From: JAWKOK01 sp963848115
Lineage (GTDB): Bacteria; Chloroflexota; Anaerolineae; Caldilineales; Caldilineaceae
DNA length: 64,000 nt
NCBI GenBank assembly: GCA_963848115.1
Contig: CAWKCP010000025.1
Coordinates: forward strand, 310,001-374,000
Direction: 5' to 3'
Shown here: positions 50,849 through 62,000 of the stretch, piece by piece
Layout of the letters: every line of letters begins with the position of its first letter
How positions within the stretch are numbered: position 1 is the first letter of the stretch
The notes under the pieces: model-generated
The model's database searches: none
The model's input: the letters and a program-made list of their open reading frames with translations, nothing else
Told to the model about the DNA's origin: nothing
Program-made: the position numbers and the translations under genes

Positions 50849-51288
50849 AGACGATTTTTCAACCGATTTTTGAGATAGACCTTCGTCGGCAGTAGCCCTT
50901 TTCTGTGGCGACGAGTCTCCTCGTCATGACTGCGCTACAAGTCTTCGCCCCCTACAGCGTTCGCCTAATGGCCCTTTCCAGGGCCAGATTGACCAGAGTC
51001 CTAACCAGTTTTTCACACTACACATTATTGGCCTGACATCTGTCCCATAAATATGGGACAGATGTCACTACACATGCAGATCAGCATCACGTATCCTTGG
51101 TCTCAGGCTCCTCATCCATCCCGGTGTCGACCAGAACGGCGTGGTCGGATGAATGACCGTGCCGTCCATATTTTTGAATTAGCGCTGGATTGGGAATATG
51201 TTGTGTGATAGATTAGTTCGACAAACAAAACAGGTGTGCCGCTAGGCGTATATGCGCAGGTACAAATGGGTTCGAAGGAGGAAAGTCA
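50849..51288. other. Gap upstream of acyl-CoA dehydrogenase
   Basis: 440 bases without a gene. It contains a short GACGAG/CTCGTC hairpin at 50920-50935 and the palindrome listed separately at 51035-51066. No strong promoter match was found near the dehydrogenase start. Confidence 0.4.
51035..51066. promoter_or_regulatory. 32-base palindrome, operator candidate
   Basis: GACATCTGTCCCATA (51035-51049) and TATGGGACAGATGTC (51052-51066) form a perfect 15-bp inverted repeat around AA. No T-run follows, so a protein-binding site or hairpin repeat is more likely than a terminator. Confidence 0.5.
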
Positions 51289-52926
51289 ATGGTTGGTTTT
51301 GATGCAGACACCCTGGACATGGTCCTGTCCACTCTCCATCGCTATGCCGAAAAAAATCTCACAGATGACTACTTGATTGAGTTGGATCACGAGGATGAGT
51401 TTCCGGCAAAGGTGCTGGAAGAACTCTATGATCCGATGACATTCGGTCTGCACCTGACCTTCATCCCCGAAGAGTACGGGGGGTTGGGCGGCGGCGCCTA
51501 CGACGTCTATCGCGTTTCGGAGGCTATGGCTGAGATTGATCTGGGCATCGCAACCGGCGTTCTAGCAACATTCCTGGGCACGGACCCCATCAGCGTGGGC
51601 GGAACTGAGGGGCAAAAAGAACTGTGGATGGGCCGTATCGCCGAAGAGGGCCTCCTGGTCGCATACGGGGCAACCGAACCACAGGCAGGGAGCGATCTGG
51701 CGGCGATGACGACCAAGGCCGTCCCTGTGATGGAAGGCGATGAGGTCATCGGCTACAAGATCACAGGACGCAAGCAGTGGATCAGCAACGGCGGCGTGGC
51801 GGAAATCTACACCATCTTGGCGCTGGCGCCCGGCGGTCCCTCCTGGTTCGTCGTCGAGCGCGGCGCGGAGGGCTTCTCCCAAGCCAAGCCGGAAGATAAG
51901 CACGGCATCCGTGCCAGCAACACGGCGGCGCTCTTTCTAGAAGATGTCTACGTCGATGCCGACCGACTCATCGGCGGAGTCGAGGGCGTCGGCCTTGCAC
52001 AGGCCCAGGCCGTCTTCGGCTATACCCGGCTCATGGTGGCAGCGTTCGGTCTCGGCGGCGGCTGGGCGGCGCTCAAACGTGCCATTCCGTACGCGCAGCA
52101 ACGCATTCAGGGCGGCGCGCCACTGAGCCAAAAGCAGGGTTTTACCCACAAGCTGATCGTCCCCAATGCAGTCAGGTTGGAAGCCGCACGCGCGTACATC
52201 GAGTGGGTGGCCGAACGACTGGACACCGAGGACGCTGAATTGCAGACTGAAGGCGCCGTGGCGAAATATCTGGCCACCGAAGCCGGCAACAAAGCTGCGG
52301 AAGACAGCATTCAGGCCCTGGGCGGCTACGGCTACACCCATGAATACATGGTCGAAAAGATCAAACGCGATGTGCGCATCACAACTATCTACGAGGGCAC
52401 GTCCGAGATCATGGAGTGGACCATCGCACGCGATCGGTGGCAGTTGCATCTCAAGTCCCGGGGCGCACACTTCAGAGACTGGGCAGCACGCCTGGACCAA
52501 CTTAGCTTGGCCGATGACAGCAGCGGACTCTCCGTCGCATCGATGGCCGTGAAGGCGCTGGCCGTCATTCTCGACCGCTGCCGGGCCGACCGGCTCACGC
52601 GCAACCAGCACATACTCTTCCGCTTGGGCGAGCTAGTCGCCTTTGCCGAGACCGCAGCCATTTTTGCCGAACGTTCGCTAACAAAACCGTCTGAGGCGGT
52701 CAAGTTTAACCAGGATACGCTCAAAGCCATGGCGCGTATTCATGCGCGTGAGGCAGCACTTAAGGTCGCCACCGATGGACTACACTGGACCATCGGCGCC
52801 GGACAGACGGATCCCAACCTAGCAGATTCGCTGGGTCTCCCGGCCATCTATCAGGCGCAGGCCGGGCTGTTTGATGACATGGATTTCGTATCCGAGAAAC
52901 TGATGGAAGCGTTCCCATCAGAGTAG
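51289..52926 (+). CDS. Acyl-CoA dehydrogenase
   Basis: 545 residues. FAD-dependent oxidation of acyl-CoA to the trans-2-enoyl form. IPEEYGGLGGG (near residue 65), YGATEPQAGSDLAAM, GRKQWISNGG and the catalytic Glu in TIYEGTSEIMEW (E369) are visible. A C-terminal extension of about 170 residues puts it in the larger ACAD classes. GGAGGAAAG lies upstream of ATG 51289. It directly precedes the megasynthase and could modify its product or precursor. Confidence 0.93.
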   Translation: MVGFDADTLDMVLSTLHRYAEKNLTDDYLIELDHEDEFPAKVLEELYDPMTFGLHLTFIPEEYGGLGGGAYDVYRVSEAMAEIDLGIATGVLATFLGTDPISVGGTEGQKELWMGRIAEEGLLVAYGATEPQAGSDLAAMTTKAVPVMEGDEVIGYKITGRKQWISNGGVAEIYTILALAPGGPSWFVVERGAEGFSQAKPEDKHGIRASNTAALFLEDVYVDADRLIGGVEGVGLAQAQAVFGYTRLMVAAFGLGGGWAALKRAIPYAQQRIQGGAPLSQKQGFTHKLIVPNAVRLEAARAYIEWVAERLDTEDAELQTEGAVAKYLATEAGNKAAEDSIQALGGYGYTHEYMVEKIKRDVRITTIYEGTSEIMEWTIARDRWQLHLKSRGAHFRDWAARLDQLSLADDSSGLSVASMAVKALAVILDRCRADRLTRNQHILFRLGELVAFAETAAIFAERSLTKPSEAVKFNQDTLKAMARIHAREAALKVATDGLHWTIGAGQTDPNLADSLGLPAIYQAQAGLFDDMDFVSEKLMEAFPSE

Positions 52927-52956
52927 ATGAGCCAGATTGATTCGCTGGTCAGTGCC

Positions 52957-52981
52957 GTAGCCGGAGCTTGACTCCGGCTAC
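52957..52981. terminator. Hairpin between dehydrogenase and megasynthase
   Basis: GTAGCCGGAG and CTCCGGCTAC form a perfect 10-bp stem, loop CTTGA. No T-run follows. The megasynthase ribosome site begins about 35 bases later. Confidence 0.5.
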
Positions 52982-53031
52982 TCTCCCATCTGCCATGCAC
53001 TGTCTATCGATTGACCAAAGGAGGACCGTAC

Positions 53032-56000
53032 ATGAGTTCTGACGCGGACAGGGCCATTGCCATCGTCGGCGTAGGCGCAGTGCTGCCCGATGCGCCCAAT
53101 GCACCGACGTTCTGGCAGAACATCTGCAACAAACGCTATAGTATCCGAGAAGTTCCTCCTGAGCGCTGGTCGCCGGAAGATTACTATGATCCCGATCCCA
53201 ACGCTCCCTACAAGACCTATACCACGCTTGGGGGTTGGGTTCAAGGCTATGAGTTTGATTGGAAACGCTTTCGAATCCCGCCCCGGGTTGCCGCTGCCAT
53301 GGATGAGAGCCAACAATGGGCCGTCACCATTGCCGACGAAGCATTGAGCGACTACGGGCACCCTCGACGCCCCCTCAACACGGATCGGACCGGCGTGATC
53401 CTTGGTACAGCCATGGGCGGTGAGCGCCACTACGAGACCATGCTCGCCATCTCCTATCCCGAGTATGCCCACGCTTTGGAGGATGTAGCTGACTTCCAGG
53501 CATTGTCACCTGCCCAGCGTGAGGCAATTCTCGGCGGCTTGGAGAAGAACATCCATGCGCGTCTCCCAGACATCACGGAAGACACCATGCCTGGTGAACT
53601 GCCCAACATCGTGTCGGGCCGGGTCGCCAATGTGCTCAATCTTCGTGGTCCCAGCTTCATTACAGACGCCGCCTGCGCCTCCAGCTTTGCCGCTATCAAT
53701 TCCGCTTTCGAAATGTTGACCGAGTACCATGTCGATGCCGTGCTCTCCGGCGGCGTCGATCGCAATATGGGCGCCGGCGTCTTTACCAAATTCTGTAAGA
53801 TTGGCGCCCTGAGCGCCACCGGCAGCCGCCCTTTCGGCGAAGGGGCTGACGGCTTTATCATGGGAGAGGGCAGCGGGGCCTTCTTGCTCAAGCGGCTGTC
53901 TGACGCCGAACGCAACGGCGACCGCATCTATGCCGTCATTCGCGGCGTCGGCAGTTCCAGCGACGGCAAGGGCAAGGGGATCACGGCCCCCAATCCGGCC
54001 GGACAGATCCTCTCCCTGCAACGCGCTTGGGAAAACGCCGGATTGGATCCGGCAACGGCCACGCTGGTGGAAGCCCACGGGACCAGCACCCGCGTCGGTG
54101 ATGTGGCGGAAGCCACGACCCTGGCCACCGTCTTCAAAGGTGCGCCAAGGGGCTCGATTGCGTTGGGTTCAGCCAAGAGCAATATCGGCCACCTCAAGGC
54201 CGGGGCCGGGGCCGCCGGACTGCTCAAGGCGACCATGGCACTCTATCACAAGAAACTGCCCCCCACACTCAATGCCGAACGGCCCAACCCCAATTTTGAT
54301 TTCGCTGTATCCCCGTTCACACTCAACACTGAACTGCGTGACTGGGAAACGCCCGCGAACAGCCCGCGCCGGGCCGGCGTCAGCGCCTACGGGTTTGGCG
54401 GCACCAATTTCCATCTGGTTCTGGAGGAACATGTGCCCGGAATGCTGACGAGCAGCGAACGCACTGTGCATGCAGGCGTCGATATCGGAACCAATGGCTC
54501 GAACGGCAGTCCCGAAGCATCGCACCAGGGAGCGTCAGCATTTTCCGTCTTGTCTCCTGTAGCCAAGATGCCCCTGCGCGGAATTTTTGCGATCGGCTCC
54601 GAAAGCCCGTCGGCGCTGAAAGACCAACTGGATGATGCCTTCCGCAAGATCGAAGCCGGCTGGACCCCGCCGGTCGCTGCGCCGGATCCTGCTGTCATCG
54701 GATCGAGTGAACGCCTATTTGTCGATTTCGGTGACCACGATGAGCTGTTTGATAAGGTAGGCCGTGCACGAAAAGCCGCCGGCTTCGACAACCCCCAGGC
54801 CTGGAGAGCCCTGCAAGCTAAGGGCATCTTCCGCGGAAGCGGACCAAAACCCGGCAAGATCGCCTTTCTCTTCCCTGGACAGGGCAGCCAGTATATCAAC
54901 ATGGGCCGAGAGTTGGCCCAACTGGAACCGGTCGTCAAGCAGGTGTTTAGCGATGCCGACGAAGTGATGACGCCGATATTGGGCCGCCCTCTCACGGATT
55001 TCATCTTCGTGGATCGCGCCGACAAGGCAGCCATGAAGCAGGCCGAGATGGGCCTGATGCAGACCGCCATCACCCAGCCGGCCATGTTGACGATGGATAC
55101 GGCCATCTACAAGCTGTTGGCCGAGTACGGTTTTGGTCCGGACATCGTCATGGGCCATTCGCTCGGCGAGTACGGTGCGCTGATCGCCGCCGGCGTCATG
55201 CCGTTTGCCCATGCGCTTGAAGCCTCCGCCGCCCGCGGCGCTGAGATGACCAAGGTCAGCATGGAGGACAACGGTTGGATGGCCGCGGTGATGGCCCCCT
55301 ACGACGTGATCATGGAGACCATCGAATCGGTCGACGGCTACGTCGTTGCCGCTAATATCAACAGCTATAGCCAGTGCGTCATCGGCGGCGATTCGACCGC
55401 GGTCGAAACCGCCATCGACCTCTTCAACAAGAACGGCTACCGGGCGATGCGCATCCCCGTCAGCCATGCCTTCCATACCAAGATCGTCGCTCCCTCTGCG
55501 GCGCCGTTGCGCGCTGTGTTGGATCGATTGAGCGTGTCGGAACCCAAACTACCACTGGTCGCCAACGTGACCGGCGGGCTCTATCCGACCACGCCCGAAG
55601 GCATCAAGGAAAATCTTGAGATCCAGATCGCCTCTCCAGTCCAGTGGGTCAAAGGCCTTGAGACCATGTACGACCTGGGCGTTCGCACCTTTGTCGAGGT
55701 TGGGCCAAAGCGTGCACTCAAGGGATTTGTCGACAATGTGCTCGGCGAGCGGGGAGACATCTGGTCGATCCTGACCAATCACCCCAAACAAGGTGAAGTG
55801 CCGACCTTCAATCAGGCGCTCTGTGGACTGTACGCCGCCGGCTACGGGGCGAAGGAAGAGAGACAAGAGGCGACGAATGGCGCCGTCACGAGCGTCGTTC
55901 CTGATCTGAAAGAGAGTACTCCTATGCCGCAAGCGGCAGCAGCACCTGACACTTCGGCGTTATCGAGCGATGCCCTACTTCAAGCGCTACAACAATTGGT

Positions 56001-59000
56001 TGGGGCCGCTGCGTCTTCCGCCCCCCGCCCCGCGCTACCCTTCGACCGCAACAATGAGCCGCTTGGCTCCGTCGTGATCAGCGGCACGGGACTGGGCCTG
56101 CCCGGTGCAGACAAGCCGATCATGGATCCGGAAAATGCCGCGCGCATTCTGCGTGGCGAGCAATTTGTCGACTTGATTCCCGAACGGCATCGCAAGGGCA
56201 TGGCCGGCAGGCGCATCACCCGTCTGGTCAAAGGGGAGGACGGCAGCGGCAGCTTCGAGGTCATCGACAGCACCAGCGACGTCATCAAGCTGGCAGGACG
56301 AGGCGGCAGTTTTGACTTGGCCGAAGAATATGGTGTGCCTGCCAAGTTGATCGAGGCGTTGGACATCACAACACAATTGGCCATGGCCGCCGGGCTGGAC
56401 GCACTGCGCGAAGCCGGCATCCCGCTGCTGCAAACCTATCGAGCCACAACCAAGGGCACCTATTTGCCGGAGAATTGGCGGCTGCCCGACTCGCTGCGCG
56501 ATGAGACCGGCGTAGTCTTTGCCAGCGCCTTCCCCGGGGCCGACCGCATGGCCGACGAGTTCCGCCGCTATCATGAGTGGGAGAGCCTTCGTCAGCAACT
56601 CGCCGCGCTGGAGGATCTACGCCAGTACACCAAGGACTCGGATACGCTACGTGAATTGCAGCGCCGCATCGGCGAACTGCGCGAGCAGATCGATGCCGAT
56701 CCCTATGAATTCGACCGGCGCTTCATCTTCCGCATTCTAGCCATGGGACACAGTCAGTTCGCCGAGTACATTGGTGCGCGCGGCCCCAACACCCATGTCA
56801 ACGCTGCCTGCGCCAGCACGGCCCAGGGCGTTGCCGTGGCCGAAGACTGGATTCGCTCTGGCCGCTGTCGACGTGTCATCGTCATCGGCGCCGACGATGT
56901 GACCAACGACAACCTCATGGGCTGGATCGGCTCCGGCTTCCTGAGCACCGGCGCGGCAGCCACCGACGACAAAGTCGACGAGGCCGCATTGCCCTTTGAC
57001 CGCCGCCGTCACGGCACGCTGCTCGGCATGGGCGCCTGTGCGCTCGTGATCGAGAGCGAGGACGCACTTCGAGAGCGTGGCATGCGCGGCATCGCCGAGA
57101 TACTGAACACCGAAACCAACAACAGCGCTTTCCACGGAACTCGCCTGGACGTCGAGCACATCGCCGGCGTCATGGAGCGACTGGTAAGCGGGGCGGAGCG
57201 CCGCTTTGGCCTCAACCGCTACAGCATGGCCCCGCAGACGGTCTTCGTCTCCCACGAGACCTACACACCCGCACGCGGCGGCAGCGCCGCAGCCGAAGTG
57301 ACAGCGCTGCGCAATACATTCGGTGCCGCCGCCAATGAGGTCATCATCTGCAACACCAAGGGCTTCACGGGCCATCCCATGGGCGCAGGCATCGAGGACG
57401 TGATCGCGGTCAAAATCGTCGAACACGGCATTGTGCCGCCGGTGCCCAACTACAAGGAAGTCGATCCCGAATTGGGTACGCTTAACCTGAGCCGCGGCGG
57501 CCGTTATCCAGTCCACTATGCACTGCATCTGGCCGCCGGTTTCGGCTCCCAGATTTCCATGACGCTAATTCGACGTGTGCCCGGCGGCCATGATCGCTAC
57601 GCGAACACAACCGCCTATCGCCGCTGGCTCGATGATGTCAGCGGTCTGGACAACACGGAACTGGAAGTGGTCAAGCGGGTGCTGCGCATCAAGGCCCAGG
57701 GCAGCCCGGGACGTACGCCGATCGCCAGCCACTGGCAGTACGGCACGGGGCCGGCAGTTCGGGCCGGCGCCCCCGGCGTTGGTATGACAGCCTATCAGCC
57801 CGCCCCCATGATCCACCCGACCCAGCCTGCGGTTGCACAGTCGGCTCCAGTGCCGCCCCCAGCGCCGGTTGCGCCAAAGGTCGAGGGAGCTGCGCCTGCG
57901 CCTGCCAAACCGGCACCAGCCCCAGTCGAACCCGCGCCCATACCCTCGACACCCCCAATGGCACAACAGACGGCTCCACCTGTTGCAACGCCAGTGACGC
58001 CGCAGCCTACGCCAGTTGCGGCTCCAGTTGTCGCGGAGACCATGACGAACCCGGTTGTCGACAAGGTGTTAGCCGTGGTCGCCGATAAAACTGGATACCC
58101 CGAAGACATGCTCGATCTCGACCTGGATCTGGAAGCGGACCTGGGCATCGATACGGTCAAACAGGCGGAGACCTTCGCCGCCGTACGTGAGACCTTCGAC
58201 ATTCCGGTTCAAGACGACCTAAGCCTGCGCAACTATTCCACGTTGCAGAGCGTGATCGACTACGTATTCCAGAATCGGCCTGAGTTGAGGGGCGAGGAGC
58301 GTGAGGCGAGGAGCGCTGCACCCGTTGCAGCTTCAGCCCCGCAACCCGACATCCCTACTGCCCCAGCGGACGAAGGCGATCCGGTCGTCACCAAAGTCCT
58401 CGGTATCGTGGCCGAAAAGACCGGCTATCCGAGCGACATGTTGGAGCTTGACCTGGACATGGAAGCCGACCTGGGCATCGACACAGTCAAACAGGCCGAA
58501 ACCTTCACCTCCATCCGTGAGGCTTTCGACATTCCGCTGCAGGAGAGCTTGAGCCTGCGCGACTATCCGACGCTGGAGAAGGTGATCGGCTTTGTCTACG
58601 AAATGCGGCCGGAACTGAAGAGCGAGGAGCGAGTGGTAGGGAGCGATGTAGAAGCTACACCAGCTTCCCCACAACCCAACGTCCCCACGCCCCCACCCGC
58701 TACCGGGCCCGATCCCGTGACCGCAAAAGTCCTCGCCATCGTCGCTGACAAGACCGGCTACCCCAGCGACATGCTCGAACTTGACCTGGACATGGAGGCC
58801 GATCTGGGTATCGACACGGTCAAACAGGCCGAGACCTTCGCCTCAGTCCGCGAAGCCTTCGACATCCCGGCCCAGGAGAGCCTGAGCCTCCGTGACTACC
58901 CCACGCTGGAAAGCGTGATCGAGTTCGTACGGTCGCAGCGGCCAGAGCTGGCCTCGATGACACAAGAAGCGGCAAATGTTGTCGAAACTGCGCCTGTCCC

Positions 59001-62000
59001 CCCACTGCCCAACATCCCCATTGCCCTACCCGCTGCAGGTAGCGACGTCGTGACCGAAAAAGTCCTGGCCATCGTCGCCGATAAGACCGGCTATCCCGAG
59101 GACATGCTCGAACTCGATCTCGACATGGAAGCCGACCTGGGCATCGACACGGTCAAGCAGGCCGAGACCTTTGCTTCGGTGCGCGAAGCCTTCGACATCC
59201 CGGCCCAGGAGAGCCTGAGCCTCCGTGACTACCCCACGCTGGAAAGCGTGATCGAGTTCGTACGGTCGCAGCGGCCAGAGTTGGCCTCGATGGCACAAGA
59301 AGTGGCAAATGTTGTCGAAACTGCGCCTGCCCCCCCACAACCCAACATCCTCATTGCCCTACCCGCTGCCGGTAGTGACGCCGTGACCGAAAAAGTCCTG
59401 GCCATCGTCGCCGACAAGACCGGCTACCCCGAGGACATGCTCGAACTCGATCTCGATATGGAGGCCGACCTGGGCATCGACACGGTCAAGCAGGCCGAGA
59501 CCTTTGCTTCGGTGCGTGAAGCCTTCGACATCCCGCTGCCGGAAAACCTCAGCCTGCACGATTATCCCACGCTGGAGAGCGTGATCGGCTTCGTACGAAC
59601 GATGCGGCCTGAGTTGAAGAGCGGGACCCAAGAGGCGGCGAGTGTACCGGCAACTGCGCCCGCAACCCCACAGCCCGACAGCCCCACAGCCCCGCCCGCC
59701 GGCGCGGCCATCACCTCCATCGGCACCCTTGAAGACGCCGACCGTATGCCGCGGCGCGTCCCTATGCCCCAACTACGACCGGCGCTCGATCTCTGCAAGC
59801 CAACCGGCGTCACACTGGACGAAAACAGCCGTGTCGTCATGATGATGGATCGAGGCGGCGTAGGCAAGTCACTGACCGGGCGGCTAGAGAAACGCGGCGT
59901 GACCGTGTTGACGGTCGAATCGGGCATCGACACCGACGAGCTTGCAGCGCAACTGGCGACCTGGTTGGATGAAGAGCCGATCCAGGGCGTCTACTGGCTG
60001 GCCGCGCTTGATGTGGAACCGGCTATCGAGGAGATGACACTTGACGAATGGCGTGAGCTGAATCGGGCACGTGTCAAGAATCTCTACACGACCATGCGTA
60101 CGCTCTACGACGCCGTCTATCCGGCGGGTACCTTCCTGGTGTCGGCCACGCGCTTCGGCGGCCAACACGGCTACGGCAAAAGCGGCGCGACAGCCCCGCT
60201 CGGCGGCGCAGTCAGCGGCTTCACCAAGGCCTACAATGTCGAGCAGGGCATGCGTGACGGCGCCGGCGCACTGATCAAGGTGGTGGACTTTGAGATCAGC
60301 CGCAAGACTGCCGAGCCGGCCGACCTGCTCATCGCCGAGACGCTTGCCGATCCGGGCATCGTCGAAGTAGGCTATCATAACGGCCAACGCTTCGGCATCA
60401 CCCTGGTCGAGAAGCCGGCGGTCGACGGCCACCCCGGCATGGAGCTGAATGAGGAGACGGTCTTCGTCGTCACCGGTGCAGCCGGCGGCATCACCAGCGC
60501 CATCGTCACCGATCTGGCCATTGCCAGCAAGGGCATCTTCTACCTGCTCGATCTGGTCGATGTTCCGGATCGGGACGACGCCGACATCCGGCTCTATCGA
60601 AGCGATGTCGAGGCGCTCAAGCGCAAACTCATCGACGAGGCCAGGGCGCGGGGCGAACGTCCTACGCCGGTCGTCATCGAGAAGCAGATTGCCGCCCTTG
60701 AGCGCAATGAAGCTGCACTGCGGGCCATCGAATCAGTCGAGCAAGCGGGCGGTACCGCTCACTACTTCAGTGTCAACCTGATGGACGGCAAGGCTATCGA
60801 GGCCGTGGTCGACGAGATACGCAAGGCCCAGGGGCGCATCGATGTGCTGCTCCACGCAGGCGGTCTGCTCATCGATCGCACGCTGCCCAACAAGGAACCG
60901 AATCAGTTCAACCTGGTCTTCGACGTCAAGGCAGACGGCTTCTTCAACCTTATCAATGCAGCCAGGGACCTGCCCATCGGCGCAACGGTCTCGTTCAGTT
61001 CGGTGGCCGGACGCTTCGGCAACAACGGCCAGAGTGACTACAGCTCAGCCAACGATCTGCTCTGCAAGATCTCCAGCAGCATGCGAACATGGCGACCGGA
61101 AACTCGCGGCATCGCCATCGACTGGACGGCCTGGGGCGAGATCGGCATGGCCTCTCGAGGCTCCGTGCCGCAGATCATGGAGGCGCTGGGCATCGACATG
61201 CTGCCGCCCGAATCGGGTGTGCCCACCATTCGCCGCGAGCTGACGTACGGCGCAACCCGGGGCGAGATCGTCGTGGCCGGACGCCTGGGCGCCTGGATGG
61301 CCGAGAAGGACGAGACCGGCGGTCTCGACACCGACAAGGTCAACGCCATGTTGGCCGAACGTGAACATCCGCTGGCCATGATCGGCGAAGTCAAGGCGGC
61401 CAACCTCTACGGCGGTCTGGTGATCGAGACCACGCTGGACCCGAGCGAGCAGCCATTCCTCTACGACCATCAGGTCGAGCCGGATGTGCCCTGGCTGCCC
61501 GGTGTGATGGGTACAGAGGCCATGGTCGAGGCTGCATCGCTGTTGGCCCCCGGCTATCAGGTGGCCGCGGTTGAAGACCAGCAGTACCTCGGCGCATTCA
61601 AGTTCCATCGAGGTCAACCCCGAACCATGCGGGTGACGGTCAACATCCTCGCCGGCGAAGACGGCGATCTGATGGCCGAGACGTTGCTCCAGTCCATCTT
61701 CCAGCCAGCCAAGGCCGACCTGCCGCCGCAGCTCAAGGAGCACTTCTCGGCGACTGTCCGGTTGACGGCAAATGAGATGGTCGCGCCGACCATCGAGTTC
61801 ACCGCTCCAGCGGAAAATGTTCTGAACGTCGAGGCAGGCGAGATCTACGAACTCTTCTTCCATGGACCGGCCTATCAGGTGATGGAGCGGGCCATGATTG
61901 ACGGCAAGCAAGCGGTCGCCCAGATGGCGAACGAGCTTCCGGCCAATAGCGTGCCGGAGACTGCCGCACTGCTGTTTGCCCCTCGCCTGATTGAGCACTG

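Noticed and set aside
58800..59940. Antisense reading frames across the ACP repeats
   Set aside because: They mirror the strongly constrained sense-strand coding and repeat with it. No homology or ribosome sites.
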